A stretch of DNA of 64,000 bases from Limonium bicolor (lineage: Eukaryota > Streptophyta > Magnoliopsida > Caryophyllales > Plumbaginaceae): the NCBI GenBank assembly GCA_023374045.1, contig CM041780.1, positions 93,027,627 through 93,091,626 on the forward strand. Reading direction: 5' to 3'. Shown in pieces: positions 47,070 to 60,371 of this stretch. Each line of letters opens with the position of its first letter. The stretch's first letter is position 1. Under the pieces are notes generated by a model. That model was not told where the DNA came from, ran no database searches, and saw nothing but the letters and a program-made list of their open reading frames with translations. The translations under genes were made by a program, and so were the position numbers.

Positions 47070-47335
47070 CTTGTTTACTTATTCAATACCTCACCCGCTC
47101 TCTCGGGTTACTTATTCATATACACACCCATTCTCTTGGGCTACTCGTACTATACTCACCCACACTCTCGGGTTACTTCATATACACACCCATTCTCTTG
47201 GGCTACTCGTACTATACTCACCCACACTCTCGGGTTACTTATACTCATTATCTCACCCATACTCTTGGGTTATTTACACTCATTATCTCACCCACACTCT
47301 GGGTTATTTACACTCAAGCTCTTGTAGATTCTCGA
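47070..47335. repeat. minisatellite, CTCACCCACACTCTCGGGTTACT type
   Basis: Alternating blocks of CACCC(A/C)(T/C)(A/T)CTCT(C/T)GGGTTACT separated by ACTCATTATCT or TATACAC spacers. The longer composite unit CTACTCGTACTATACTCACC occurs twice (from about 47142 and 47202). All three plus frames stay open through it, producing false frames at 47047-47385. Confidence 0.88.
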
Positions 47336-48557
47336 GACGCTACAGGTCTCCTACGTCACTCTTGTTACTCTTAATACATACTTAGGCCAAAACTCATGGC
47401 TCTCTAGCATAGTCTTACTTCCCCGGTTTCGACCCTACTATGGGTCTAGCATGTGGAAAGGTTCAACTAGCTCACGGAACTCTCTCTTAGTTCCTATCTC
47501 TTTTACTTAGGTCCGACTACTCTCGGACTACTCTCGTTCCATACACTCCTCTCTCGGAGTTATAATAATATCATGTATATATTAGTCTAGAAGCATCACT
47601 CTCGATGTTTCTAATGACTTGGGAACATTACTTTAGTTCGGTTAATCTTAGGTTTTAAGAGTTACCCATACATTTACTTTACTCATACTTTCGGTTACTT
47701 GCATATACAGGTAAAAATCCTCATATAGGAGGTCGACCATGTCTCAAGGGAGTTACTAATCCCTCAGGTCTCTTTTACCTTCTTCGCTGGTTCACATCTT
47801 CGAACTATCTTAAATCCTCTTGAAGGAGGTTCACTTATCTTTCACTCTCATTTTTTGTGGATTGTTTCAATGTGGTTTTCTAACCATTATCGGGTATTTA
47901 CTCAACCCGTACTCCTCCTCACATTCTAGGGAGTTCATATGTTTGCGTTATCGTTATACTTTAACGGATAGTTTGTGTGTTTGCACGTTTGCGTTATCAT
48001 AAGCACTGACCCGATCTACGGGGTCTCTCAGCCAATCGTTACTCACTACGAGTCGGTCATTCACGTATGTTAGACCACACCGGCATACAGTATGTTAGCT
48101 CATTCAACATACAACAAGGATGCATAATCAAACAAGGGATTATTTTCATGCTTTAATCTTGATTAAGCCGGCACACAAACACACAAATCAACGTAACTCG
48201 TTAGCAACGCGGAGTATGAGAAAATCATACCTTTCACCGGGGTTTTCACTTTTACCGTGTCATCTCACCTTGCTCGGGTCTCACATGATTCTCTGATAAT
48301 GTTTCAAACATTATATTAATACTAAATCATACGGTACATAATAAAATGCTAGTCCCGTACTTACCCCGTTATCCCGTTATCTCGGTTTTATTCTTGTTAA
48401 TTTGAGTTCTCACTTCTCAATCACTTCTAACACTTTCTTACACTTCCTAGGGCCTTTACTTGTCACCAAACAAGGCCTTAACACCTTATAACATCATTAA
48501 CATTCAAACCCCCATCATTTACAACCTTTAAAATGCTCTCTGTAGGTTTCTGGGGGT

Positions 48558-48815
48558 GGTCCGGGACTTAGTCCCTATCTTAAGTCCCGGACCAAAGCAT
48601 TACTAAACTCTCAGGTTGTTTTCCTACCATGGTCCGGGACCTTGTCCCTATCCCAAGTCCCGGACCAGCATGAATGTTCAGTCTCGGTCTATTTAAATGG
48701 GGTGGTCCAGGACCTTGTCCTTACCCCAAGTCCCGGACCAAGTGCAGGGTAAACTCTCGACCTTATTTTAGGGGGTGGTCCGGGACCTTGTCCATGGAAC
48801 AAGTCCCGGACCCTG
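48558..48815. repeat. four-unit, 73-bp hairpin array
   Basis: Units begin at 48559, 48632, 48704 and 48778 with GTCCGGGAC (one GTCCAGGAC), each followed about 25-30 bases later by GTCCCGGAC. Each unit folds into a hairpin of about 10 bp. Its period and relative place match the array at 9742-10070 although the stem sequence differs. Confidence 0.9.
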
Positions 48816-50836
48816 CTGCAGTTTTGACAGATTTGGCATTTTCCAAATCTGTTACAACCTCTTTCTTTCACCATTGTCTTTCCAATCTTTCCCACTTATA
48901 ATCTACATGTTTTAGCACTTAATTACTCACATAAACCACCTTAAACTAAGCACCAAGTGCACACACAAACTCTAGTTAATTTCACTTAAAACTCACTTAC
49001 ACTTTCACAACTAGTTTCCTTGTTTTCCCTTAACTCTTGTAACAAAATTTGGTAACTTCTTTTACCATTCAAACAGTGCCATTTCCAGCACTTCCATTGA
49101 CATTATTTCTTCTCCTCATACACACTTCTCCTTAGTTTGGTTTCCAAATCATTAACCAACCACTTAAATCCCTTAAACACACCTAGTTTCTTCCTTAACA
49201 TAAAACACTCAAGACTATCCATTCCTAGGTGAATTTTGACAGCACTTACTTGCTTTCCTAAGCATTTTCTCCACACTAATATACTCACAAACACAATCTT
49301 CACCCCTGTTTTGTTTAGGCATCAATACACATCAAATTCCCATTGTTCACACAAATAAACTAGCTTAGTTCCCAAGCTTATTTCTCACACTTAAACAACC
49401 TTAAACATCCTCATTCCCACTCAATATTGTTGTACCAAGACTACACCATTCAGAACATTAAATCATTCTCAAATCTGTTTTACGAGTCAAATAAAACCAC
49501 ACAAGGTGAGCTTTACCTTGTTTGTTTTCGGTTTTCCTTCTCTTCTTCCTCTTTCTTTTGCTCCCTCTTTCTCTTCTTGTTTTCACAACACACAAGGGGG
49601 TCTAGATTGCCATCTACAATCATATCCCCATACACACGTTTCAAGCTCATTAATTCAATTTTCCATACAAAAACTAGTATTTCAAAAACTAGTTTTTAGG
49701 CTCTAGCTTAGATATTACCTTAGAGTATTCAAAAGGATGGCTTGGCAATCAATTGATGGAGTTCCCAATCTTCCACAAGAGCAAGGAGCTCACGGCTGAA
49801 ATGGGGAAATTTTCAACGTGGAGAATTTTTTCCCTAAATTGGAAGAACAAGCTAGGAATGATGAGCTTTTGCTTATATTCTTACCTTAGCGCATTAAGGA
49901 GATGATGGAGAGTCAAAATAAGCTCTTCTAGCTTCAAAAGCTCCAACACCCATGGAAGTGAAGGTGGAGGAAACAAGATTTTGAGGGGTACAAAACGTAG
50001 CCCTCGCCGATACGAATCTAACGGTACTATTTTTGTGCGATTCGGTGAAGAAATGAAACAAGTTAGAGGAGGAAGAAGAGGGCTGTTTGCTTGCCTTCTC
50101 GAATCGGTAATTACAGAGGATGAAGAAGAAGCTCACAGAGAGCTGGGGCAGTACGTGAGAAATAAGGAAGAAGGAAGGGAGGTGAGAGGTAAGTAAATTA
50201 CTTTTTACTTTTACTTTATACTATTGCTTTATTTACTTATTTGTCTTGTTATTACTTAATAGCTAGCAAGCTATTAATGAGTGTATACATATTAATTAAA
50301 ATCGGCCCACATTATTAGTGAGCTGGAGCGTTTTTTTTTCCGTTTTACAGAAAACGCTCGTTATTTTACCCGGTTTGGCACTATTCACTTACCGGGTCCG
50401 TTTTCCGGAATTTTCCCGTTTTAATTAATTTTAATGGCTATTAAACTTCCATTAATACTTATTTATAGTTATTTAATCAACTATAATTTTTACGGGTCCA
50501 TTTGACCACTTAAGGTCACGTTTTCGGGTTTCTCTCGAAAAACGTGCTTTTATGCTTATTTAGCGTTTTTAATCCATTATTTGGATCCGTTTTCTTCGGG
50601 AATCATTCCCGTATACTAATTAGGCCTAATAAGCCTTAGGAATCCATCTCGGACCCTTACGAGATTATATATCTCTTATTTTCATTTAATGCGCATTTTA
50701 GCGTTTTTCGCATTTAACGCATTTTCTCTTTTCTTTTGGTTTTATTCTTTTACCAATACTCTCTAGGCACAATTAGGTCCTTAATAATTTTATTAGAGTA
50801 ATTAAAATCACCATTTTTAGATCCGGGGTATTAAAA

Positions 50837-52676
50837 TTAATTGAATTAGATGGGGAATTCAAGCCTAGGGCCATCAATACATAGGGTCAAAATGAAGTCT
50901 ATACCATATAGAAGTAAATTACATCAACATGAGTAAAAATAGATAAATGTGATAAGACTTAATCGTAAAGGTTGTAGAGATTATACAACAACGTTAGTTA
51001 CTAACGTTAGAGGATTAATTAGTTAATTTAGGATTTGGATACTTTAAGTAATAACCCGTTTAATAATGAATAGCAATCATTGGGGTTAATTACGATATGA
51101 TAAGTAATTACAAGGGATATCAGATTTATTTAAGGTTGTAGAGAATTAATACTTAGTATTATATTCCATATCTAAGTGATAAGATGACAGACGCGGGATA
51201 ATACGCTTGCCTCTTTCTTTAGTGTAAGGTATGTTTTTGTGTGATCTGATTGTTCTCGAGGATCACTTTGGGTTGGATGTTAGATTGATTGATAAGATGA
51301 TATGTACCTGTCCATGTTTATTGTGCCTTGTGTATTATTTGCACGAATACATTACGATATTAATTGTTCATGAATATTATTCGAACTACAGCAAATATCA
51401 AATATATCTTGAATTAAGGTATGGGTAGTACTAAGAATATGTTCATTATAATGAAATGTAACATTGTATATCCACAAAAAACGATAGGTATACATTGTAA
51501 TATCCACAAAAAACGTATAAGAAAGTCCTAGGAAATAGTACTCTAACACGTTCTAGGCATACATTAAAGACCTAAAGGCACATGTACATTAGAAATGTTA
51601 ATCACTATAAACCTAAGAATGAATCTTAGGCATGTATATTAAGAGAACTTATCACATAGTGAGATATTAAGTATGAAGGAAAATCCAGATGGCTGGTTGC
51701 ACATAGTGATCATAAGAGGATTACTGAGATCAGGTCCACTCTAAGTATTGAAAATCCAATGATTCAAATTGATCGTTGTTCAGAGACACTACCGTTGATG
51801 TTGGATTATGCTAAAAGCTACCTGCCCGATATATGGGAAGTAGGGATCGGATGCACTACCATTGGTGTTGACTACTGCCAGTAGGTTACCCACCTTAAAA
51901 TAAGGAAGTAAAGAGAAAATATATCACCTTCTAACATGGTGATTTGTTAAGTGATAAGAGCTAAGAGATTAGTAGATTATGCAATGAAACATTAGTTGTA
52001 CATTAATACAAAACATAATTAGTTTCATAAACCATAGAAGAATGAACTAAGGGGCCTTGAAGGCCAGATAATGAGAACAGTTTAAAACAACTCTCGTAGT
52101 GTTTATTACCTTGATAAGTGATTATTGAATTTGATTGTATGGATGAGTTATATGTGGATGTTATGATGATGTATGCTGGATAAATTATTATAATGTTTTC
52201 AAGTTATGCTATTACATTATGTTTATGTAAATTGGAATGTATGAAATGGAACCACATGTTAACTATGACCAATTAGCTTAAGGAGGATCTAAGGTTTCAT
52301 GACGGTTACGTAATGACATACTCAACAGTTGGCTGATCTCATACAACAATAAATGTTTACAGGTCATAGCCGAAGATTGACATCAGAGTGCGGGGTCAGT
52401 TACATAGTGGTATACTACTTTTGGGTATACTTTTTGGGGTATACGGTTGGGATAGTTTCAACTGCTCATATGTTTTTTGGATAAGCGTTGTATTTTGGAT
52501 AAGCTATCTCTGTTATCATATTTTGTATTGTGTATGTATTTGTATGCCTTGTTACTTACATGGCCGAGTAACGACGGTAACACAGTTATTAGTTAAGTTG
52601 TTATTTTCACTGCTTACGTTTAATAGATTATGCTAAGGACGTGATTAAGGTATGATTACGAAGTAGGGGTGTTACA
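50837..52676 (+). mobile_element. plus-strand long LTR, 5'-truncated
   Basis: Ends AAGTAGGGGTGTTACA at 52676, like the solo LTR end at 11446 (GTAGTAGGGGTGTTACA), and is followed by a primer site. The left part abuts the inverted LTR, so its 5' end is missing or replaced. No genes; small frames (51231-51549, 52388-52636) have no motifs. Confidence 0.65.
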
Positions 52677-52680
52677 AAAG

Positions 52681-52690
52681 TGGTATCAGA
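52681..52690 (+). other. primer-binding site TGGTATCAGA
   Basis: Ten bases complementary to initiator-Met tRNA, four bases after the LTR end. It shows that this LTR was the 5' LTR of a plus-strand element and fixes the orientation of the family. Confidence 0.85.
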
Positions 52691-52899
52691 TTGAAGTAAC
52701 GCTCTGAAGACTAGAGATAACAGTAGAAACTGTAAGCACAGGATTTGGGTGTGTGAGAAACCGCGGGTGAGGATCATACCTAGGAAACTCCTAGGAATAT
52801 AGAATACATGCAAGTATTAGCCGAGAAGACACTTTGAATGTGGAATGATTGAAAATGCGGTAGATTACTGAGATATGATATAATTTACCTTTCTTACAG

Positions 52900-54057
52900 A
52901 TGTCTGGAAGAAGTAGGGGAAGAGGGGTTGGTCAGGGACGTGGCGGGCTGGCTGAAGGAGATATCTTGAATGTCGCTGAGACAGTGGCGACTGTCCTAAT
53001 TCATCTAGGAGTTGCACTTGGGGGACTGCCAGTAGTACCTCACCCACCGTAGCCCGAGCCCAGAGAGGCAAATTAGATGAAGAGCGTGTATGAGTTGTGT
53101 GTACCTACCTACTCTAGAGAGCCAAATCCAGTAGCTCTAGAAAAGTACATTGTGGAGCTGAAGAAGGCGTATGAGGTGCTGCAATTCCCTGACGATCGGA
53201 AGATGGTGATTGAAGCCTACTACCTAAAGGATGCAGCTAGTACTTGTTGGAGGCTAGTCAAAGACCAGCATTGACGGTTTTACTTGGGCAGGCTATGTAG
53301 AGCAGCTCAGAAATAAGTACTACCGCTCATCTGAAGAAGATGAAGCAACAAGAGTTTGAGAATCTGATCCAGTGGAGCATGCCCGTACTATGCTAAGCTC
53401 ATCGATCTTCTAAGCTTTCTCTTGGGAGTCCACTACTACAAGACTGTGATAGTGGAAAATTTCCAGGAAGGCCTATCCTTCTGTATCCGGTAGTGATGGG
53501 CGCACTCGACTATCACACCGTCCAGGAATGTTGCAATGTTGCTTCTAAGACTAAGTTGATGCTCCATACCTGATATGAGATGCTTGGAAAAAGCGCAAGG
53601 TCTCAGAGAAGGAGAAAGAGGATGGAGGATCATCTAGGGGCAGAGTAGCAAGAGGGGAAGGACATTCTTTGGATCGAAGAATGGGCAGCAAATTCGCCAT
53701 AGCCAGAAGGGAAAGAAACAGGTCCCTCGGTTGACCTCCTCCGTTGTGGATGCTCATCCCATCAGATCTGCACCCCCTAGGGGCACTACTTAGCCATAAC
53801 GCTACTTCTTCTGCAAGCGTTGAGACAAGACCAACCCGGGCTTGGACTGTTATGGCCAGCTTGTTGAGTGTCGCCACTGCAAGAAGGCCGGTTGTGGAGC
53901 ATTCGAGTGCTATTTCAAACCTGAGAGTAAGTCATACCACCCACCTAGAGGGACCCTAAGTACTCCAGCGAGTGGATCTGGAGCGCCACGTGGAGACTAG
54001 ACCGGGCAGACTTGTATGGGTTCGAGAGATCGAACGGGCCATGGGAAACCGGTCAGG
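52900..54057 (+). pseudogene. decayed Ty3/gypsy gag
   Basis: ATG at 52900 opens MSGRSRGRGVGQGRGGLAEG, an Arg/Gly-rich gag start. After two stops (53050 and about 53075) the same frame continues with FPDDRKMVIEAYYLKDAAST and CWRLVKDQH, the capsid block of gypsy gag. Later blocks (LLSFLLGVHYYKTVI, then CRHCKKAGCGAFEC as a zinc-knuckle remnant with His replaced) appear in shifted frames. Protease and pol are not found; a solo LTR interrupts at 54063. Confidence 0.7.
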
Positions 54058-54062
54058 GTAAG
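54058..54062. repeat. target-site duplication GTAAG, left copy
   Basis: GTAAG directly precedes TGTAATGCCC and recurs at 57959-57963 after ...GGGGTATTTCA. Confidence 0.8.
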
Positions 54063-55033
54063 TGTAATGCCCTAAATTTCAGACCTACAAAAATCAGAAC
54101 GATGCAGCTGAAGGCGTGCAACACTACTCTGGGGTGCTACCACCACACCCACAATTACTATGGATGCTAAGGGTAACTACCACTATCTCTACCAAATTAA
54201 GTTATACTTTCAAACTCTTATATATTCAAGATATAGTCACACTTTCAACAACTAAAACTTCCAAAACCATCTTCTATAACCTTTACTAACATAGACTATC
54301 ATCTTCTTTTAAAGCTCATTACTAGCTTACACACAAAGGAGTTTAAACCCTATACATTTGAACTTTATGGAAATAACTACATCGCCTTTTAACTTCAGCC
54401 TCTAGCCCCCTTTAGCTCCATTGTCTCATGCAACTTCATGACTAGAGAGAAGCACCATCTTATCCTATTCCTGTGGTCAGTCATACAATCATAGAGAAAA
54501 GACCACAGTGCATAAAGCCAAAAATCAACAAAGCTGAGTATTTCTTACAATGACATGTAAAATACTTTTTATCTTTGTAAACTCAAAGTATACAGTACCA
54601 TAGCAACATAGATATTCATACACATAACATAGCACACCTGTAGTAAGGCTAGCACATATTGCACATAAAGTCATAGAAATGTTAAAGTTTGTTCCATCCC
54701 GCTTACCATAGTGCAATTAACATCAAAACAATACCATTATCATCCACTAAACCAGGATTTGTGATAGATAACAAGTACCATGATAACTACCAACTTCCAC
54801 ACATTTACAACATCCATCACCATAGGTCGTATGCCTAGATTTACAGGTCTGACCCCTCCACCTCAATCAATGGACGTATGCCCGGATTTAAAGGGTCTAA
54901 CCTCTCTTCCTCACCTCATGTCCTTAAGTATGCACACCCCCTAAGGTAAACCATTACCATAGAGTAGATCATGATAGCTTAGCTCCAATACTTTGGCAAG
55001 AGCAATAATAAACCCCAATACCTTGGTAGGGAC

Positions 55034-55541
55034 TAGGGGTGTCAAAATTGGGTTTCGGGTTGGGCTGAGCTCAACCCAAACCCGACCCAAAAATAGTTTA
55101 GGTCAACCAGAACCCGACCCGAACCCAGAGCAGGTTATATTTCTTTAACCTGAACCCCCGCGGGTTGACCCAAACCTCACCCGTTTTAAAATATATATTT
55201 TATTTTTAAAAATTAGCATTATATAATAAGTAAATATAATACTTTCATATTAATTATTATGATGTACTATATTTAATCATAAATTGCTGAATAAATGTTT
55301 TTTTAGTCATAAATAAATCATTGAACACTAATTTAAGTCATTAAATATAACATATTTTCTATTTTTAACTAAAATTTTCCGGGTTATGGGTTGAAGGGTT
55401 TAACCTGAATCCGGAGCGGGTTTTAGTGACCCAACCCGAACTGAACCCGAAAATCTTTTCGGGGAAAAAATCTCAACCCGAACCCGCTTTTACAGGTCAG
55501 TTTCAGGTCAGATTTCAGGTTGGGTCAAATTGACATCCATA
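55034..55541. mobile_element. hAT-like MITE, 508 bp
   Basis: Left end TAGGGGTGTCAAAATTGGGT and right end ...AAATTGACATCCATA are imperfect inverted repeats of the TAGGGGTGTCAA type known for hAT elements. GTAGGGAC (55026-55033) and GTAGGGAT (55542-55549) form an 8-bp duplication with one mismatch. The arms are full of GGGTT/AACCC words, the centre is AT-rich, and no transposase is present. Confidence 0.75.
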
Positions 55542-55918
55542 GTAGGGATAACAATCAACTCCAATACATTGGTAGGATTAACAATCCATGGATAAACTTG
55601 TCAACCTTGGCTTAAACATTTCCTTGTTCATAACACCCAATAAGAAAAAGTGATTAGGAACATTAAACCACAATCTCGACTTGAATAAAACAATGCATAG
55701 TACATCAAGTAGACCACGACTTTTGGCCACCACCAAACAAACAATAACCAAGTTATTCATCCACTTAAACATTTATAATTTACCTTAGGAACATCAACCA
55801 TAATCTCATCTTGATTAGAAACAACCACATAAAATATCAGGAAACAACATTCGGCCACCACTGAATAAAAAATAACCAAGTTAATCATCCACTTAAACAC
55901 TTATAATTTACCCTTAAT

Positions 55919-56570
55919 ACAAGACCTAGATTAAGGTCTAACCACTGAGTATCTTCACCCATCTTCATACCAGCTTAACTCCATAAACTTATGAGAAAAT
56001 ATCCATGAAACCAAGAAAATAAACGTTCAAAAGCACTTACATATTTTTGGTAAAGTCAGAACATCTTAAAACACATTTTTACCTTTAAACTCATCTTTAA
56101 CTTACCAAACCCCCTCTATATAATTAGCTACGAACTTGAAGAATGAAAGTTGAATTAAGAAACATATGTTTCAGCTTAAAACCATGAAGGTTACTCAAGG
56201 AAAACAACCATATAACCTGCTCTAAATCTTAATGAGTTACCTTTAGAACAAGACCTAATTTAGGTCTAACCTCTGAGTATTTTCATCCAACCTTCGAACA
56301 AACTTAACCCCATGAACATATGGTAAATTATCCATAAAAGCAAGGAAATAAACAACTAAACACTTACATATCATCGGTAGAAACCAAAATGGCTTAAAGC
56401 ACATTTTTAGCCCTTAGCTTACCTTTACTTACCAACTTCAACTTGTATACTTACCCACGAACTGGAATATTGAAAATTGATAAACAATAATCATTTCTAG
56501 ACTAAAACCACAGAGGTTACACAAGGAAAGCAATCATATAACTTGCTCAAAAGTTAAAGCACCAAAATAC
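55919..56570. repeat. 329-bp tandem duplication inside solo LTR
   Basis: ACAAGACCTAGATTAAGGTC at 55919 recurs as ACAAGACCTAATTTAGGTC at 56248, and the order of later words (CTGAGTAT, AACACTTACATAT, AAACCACAGAGGTTAC) is kept. A shorter duplicated part (AAAATAACCAAGTTAATCATCC-like) lies just before at 55740-55910. Confidence 0.75.
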
Positions 56571-57536
56571 ACCAAAATTGACACTAAACAAACAAGTGTT
56601 GTTCACCAAATTCTCTGGGCCTTCTTCAGTCCTACCTTACATCAATAACACCACTTAAGACTCTATTTTCAAACCATGAAGAATATTAGAAGATAATTCC
56701 CACAGAGGCTTGCGCCACACATCAAAACCAAACCTTTCTCTTGAAATTGACATTAAGCAAACAAAGGGTTGTACACAAGAAATACTAGAATTTCTCTGGC
56801 CATTTCCTCTAATATCTTATATGTTTTATAAAGTTTAATATTTCCTCCTAACTCTTTTAAAAATCGGCAGCCTATAGCTTAAAACTTCCTCTTTTTTCTT
56901 CTTGGTTGTCTCCCTCCTCTCGTCTCGATTTTGCCTTCTCTTTCTAACCTAGTTGATATATTTTCTTTGGCTTACTTATCTGGGTGATATGAGATGAAGA
57001 TCTAATTTTTTGTGAGGGAGAATGCCAAGTCATTGGTCTCATTAAATAGGCAAAGAAAGGTTACTTGCAGCTTAGGAAACTTATTTAATAAGACTTTCCT
57101 TATAATATCTCCTTATTTCCTATTGGACCCAAATTGGCTGAATATAATAAGGGCATTTCATGGCTGGAAATGAAAGGATGGAGGTGGTAACTACAACTGC
57201 AATGATGGGCTGAAATGAGCATTAATGAGCAGTAAATGTGTCCGCCTAAATTAAGGCTTTTTTTGGTTATGTCTTGCCGCTTCTTGCTAGGCCTTGCTTG
57301 GCTACATGTTTTGAGATTACCTAGGCATGAAGAAAGGTGAATATAATACTATTACCTCCTTATCTTGGCGCCACCTCAATATATGGTAGGAATTAGGTTG
57401 CTTCAAGTGGAAGTAAGGAAGATGTGGTTGCCCTTTAGCTTAAAACACCACCAATGATCTTATGACTCCTCCTACTTGCTTGCTTGTGTGTATGGTTCCT
57501 ACTGGACAGACCATTAAACCACTCATGTCTTGACAT

Positions 57537-57640
57537 CTCGTACTTCCCCATACCTCGTGCTTACTTTTACTAGGTTGCCACCTCGTGCTTACCTCAACTA
57601 GGTCGTCACCTCGTGCTTACCTCAACTAGGTCACAACCTC
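57537..57640. repeat. ~26-bp tandem repeats, CACCTCGTGCTTACC
   Basis: About four units of ACCTCGTGCTTACYTYAACT plus AGGTCGTC-like bases with small changes, near the 5' end (minus strand) of the solo LTR. Confidence 0.8.
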
Positions 57641-57963
57641 ATTCTTAACAAGCCATTTTTGATGTATCTTAAGAAGAAAAGTAGCTATGATGGAATAAAA
57701 CTAACTTTAGAAATATTTCCAGCTATTAGGGCTATATCGGGTCTTCCTAGGGTTTTATCAAGAACATTTAGGGTATTATTGAGCACATTGGGTTTTCGGG
57801 GTTCCAAGGCTGTTTGTGAGATTTTTGAGATTTTCGGAACTTTCGAGACTAGGGTTTTCCAGGGCTTCTAGGACTATTTCTAGGATTTTTGGACTTTCGG
57901 GACTTAGGGTTCTCAGGATTTCCAGGACTTAGGGTTTCTCATAACTTGGGGTATTTCAGTAAG

Positions 57964-60371
57964 GGCACCCTCAATTCTGTGGGATACCCAGGCCCTGAGG
58001 CTAGCACTCAGCGCCATACAGGTAATGCTACAACCTTAACATGAATGCATGAATGAATGTGTGTGTTAAATGCTTATCTTCACCATGATGTGTACATTGG
58101 GTAGGACCTAATAGTAAACTTATGTTAGAAAACCTTTCATACCTTAGAGAATTTTGATATCTGCTATCCTATCCTTTCAAGACCAAGATAAGCTAAGCCC
58201 ATGGGCGAAAGACGGGACTATCCAGGCGAGATGTGTTGAGTCATTAGACCGAGCATGATCCTACTCAAGGAATTCCTAACCCTTGATAAGCACATTTCCA
58301 TTATAGAGGAGTGTAGAGCCTTGAAGAAGGGACTAGGAGCATTTTACATTCCAGGATACTCGAGTGGGACAAAACTAAAATTACACATCTTGTGATTAGG
58401 GAGAGATTGGGATCCTCAAACTTGAACCTATCAAGCGGTGAGGGTAAAGGATGGAATACGAGTACCTAGTATACCTGAGGGACTTCGACCCTAGTGAGGG
58501 TAGCTGAAATCCCCCTAACAACTAAAGAATGATTAAGGATCAATTATGAACCTTTAAGGCTAATGAACCTTAAGATAATTAAGGAACCATGAAACCTCAA
58601 AGTATATGCATATATATTCCAAAAAGGTTTAATAAACCGTACATGAAATATTGGATCGAAAAGGGAGAACTTATTTGGAGAAAACAACAATGGAGTTGGT
58701 TTAACATGTAGTATGTCATTACATGATCTAACGAGCCCAAATAATAAGAGGGAATTAAAGAGCATACTTTAAAAAGTAAAAATGACTTGTGAGTATTATA
58801 ATCACTAAAAAACATATAGAAATAGACTATAGGACAAGACAATCAACTAGATTACAAGCTAACACATAAGAGAGTCCTAATGAACAAACTAATCAATCTC
58901 TTAAGGCCATAAACTCATTCTCCCTTAATTACCACCTTATTAACAAAATACCCCCTAAATATCTCAAGTTGGCCGGACAAAAGTGTATAGTCTCTTAAGA
59001 GAACAAATCCCATTTTACTTCTTGGACAAGAGTGCTTTATGTCATAAAGTCTCACTTTAATTCTTCTTACCTTGGGAACTTAACTCACTCACTCCCTTTC
59101 CCACATAATAATGCCAAATCCACCTTCCTTATTCCTCTCATTTTCTTCTTTTCTTGCTCCCATGGAAGAACATAAAAGGGCTATACACGTCCCTCATTCA
59201 TACTCTTACTTCTCTTCTTGAATACACTTCCTTTCTAAGCAACTTCATCAACCAAGCAAGGAGAACACCTACCCACTTTCCCACTTGTTTTCTACCGAAG
59301 ATCAACATCATTGAAGGCCAAAAACAAAGGAAGAACCATGGTGTTGCTTAGTGTTTGCAAATACTATATAACAACTATATAAATATATGCAAGGGATAGG
59401 CAAGTGCACCTAATCGATGTAGTACAGTAAGTGTCATATCCAGAAGGAAATTGGCTCAATCTACCCAATCTTGGTAATCTAGTTAACAAAACAAAAGTGG
59501 TAAATTGGGGGTTTAGCCGACGACAAGCTTGATTATGTTGGTTAAACAATGGAAAGAACAACAAGTAAATTAGTGGTGATAATTTGTTGGATTAGTGGAA
59601 GAGTACTTTGGGATTTTGGCAATCACCCAAACCTCATAACCATGCTAGTAATTCCAATACACAATAGTTGTCTCTTAGAACAAGGATAATAGCCCTGTAA
59701 CCAAAAGATGAGCTAAAACTTATTTAGTTAATTTTAACCTTCAAAACCAATTAGGGTTAAACTCACTAAATATCATTAAGCACAAGTTCTAGATAAAAGC
59801 CCCAAATTATACCCACAACCCTAGAAGTATAAATTAGGATTCCTCTCTCAAATTGGTCACAAATCCTAACTCTAAACCAAATTGTAGAAAGGGTTTACCA
59901 CAAATGCAATAATTGATCAATTTTAAAGCATTTAATGCAAATCAAGAGAGGAATTTAACTATATTAAATCATGGTGAAATTTACAAGCATAGTTGGCGAT
60001 TTGGGGTCAAAGACCCATCCTAAAGCATATGGAGTGTACTCTAGCATTAAAAAGAGAAATACAACAAAAGAGAGAGATTTAGCCATTAATGAGGCGGTGA
60101 GCTTTAATGGAGGTAGGTGGTCTTCTCTTCCTTCCTTTCTTCTCTATCGTCTTTGTTTCTTTTTCTTTCTTTCTTAAGAGTCGTGGCTGGTGTCGAATGA
60201 AGAATGAGAAAAGATTTCTTAATTCTTGCGTTTTAACTAATTTGGGGCACGCTAGACTGTGTGGGTCCAGGTTTGCGTCCGACAATAAACCCAGACCACA
60301 CTAACGTGGTTAAATTTTGTGTGCTAGATGACTGGTTCGGGTTTGTCACCCAGACACAAACCTGGACTAGG
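57964..60371. other. repeat-derived DNA without a supported gene
   Basis: Probably more of the decayed gypsy element and other LTR pieces. A C/T-rich stretch with CCCATGGAAGAAC at 59100-59340 resembles 8110-8400 of the first solo LTR in layout. GGCAAGTGCACCTAATCG at 59399 resembles in pattern AGGCAGTGTACCTATC at 62502. At 60240-60375 there are GTCC...GGAC inverted words (GGTCCAGGTTTG, CAAACCTGGAC). None of the small frames has a motif. Confidence 0.4.

Larger units (their letters stand above)
46448..50836 (-). mobile_element. long LTR (about 4.4 kb) in inverted orientation
   Basis: The left end TGTAACACCCC is the complement of GGGGTGTTACA, the 3' end of the LTR at 7481-11446; the right end near 50826-50836 (CCGGGGTATTA) resembles the complement of that LTR's 5' end. 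GCAGCGGAA near the 3' end and a 73-bp hairpin array about 2.0-2.3 kb from the 5' end are at matching positions. No clear target duplication was found, so the right border is approximate. It contains a minisatellite (47070-47330) and no coding sequence. Confidence 0.7.
54063..57958 (-). mobile_element. solo LTR, 3.9 kb, inverted orientation
   Basis: The plus strand runs from TGTAATGCCC to ACTTGGGGTATTTCA; on the minus strand this is TGAAATACCCCAAG...GGGCATTACA, matching the ends of the family at 7481-11446. GTAAG duplications flank it. It contains a hAT-like MITE, a 329-bp tandem duplication and 26-bp repeats, but not the hairpin array. It is inserted in decayed gag sequence. Confidence 0.8.

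Noticed and set aside
47047..47385. Three overlapping plus-strand frames rich in Thr, Leu and Tyr
   Set aside because: Minisatellite DNA that happens to lack stops in all frames.
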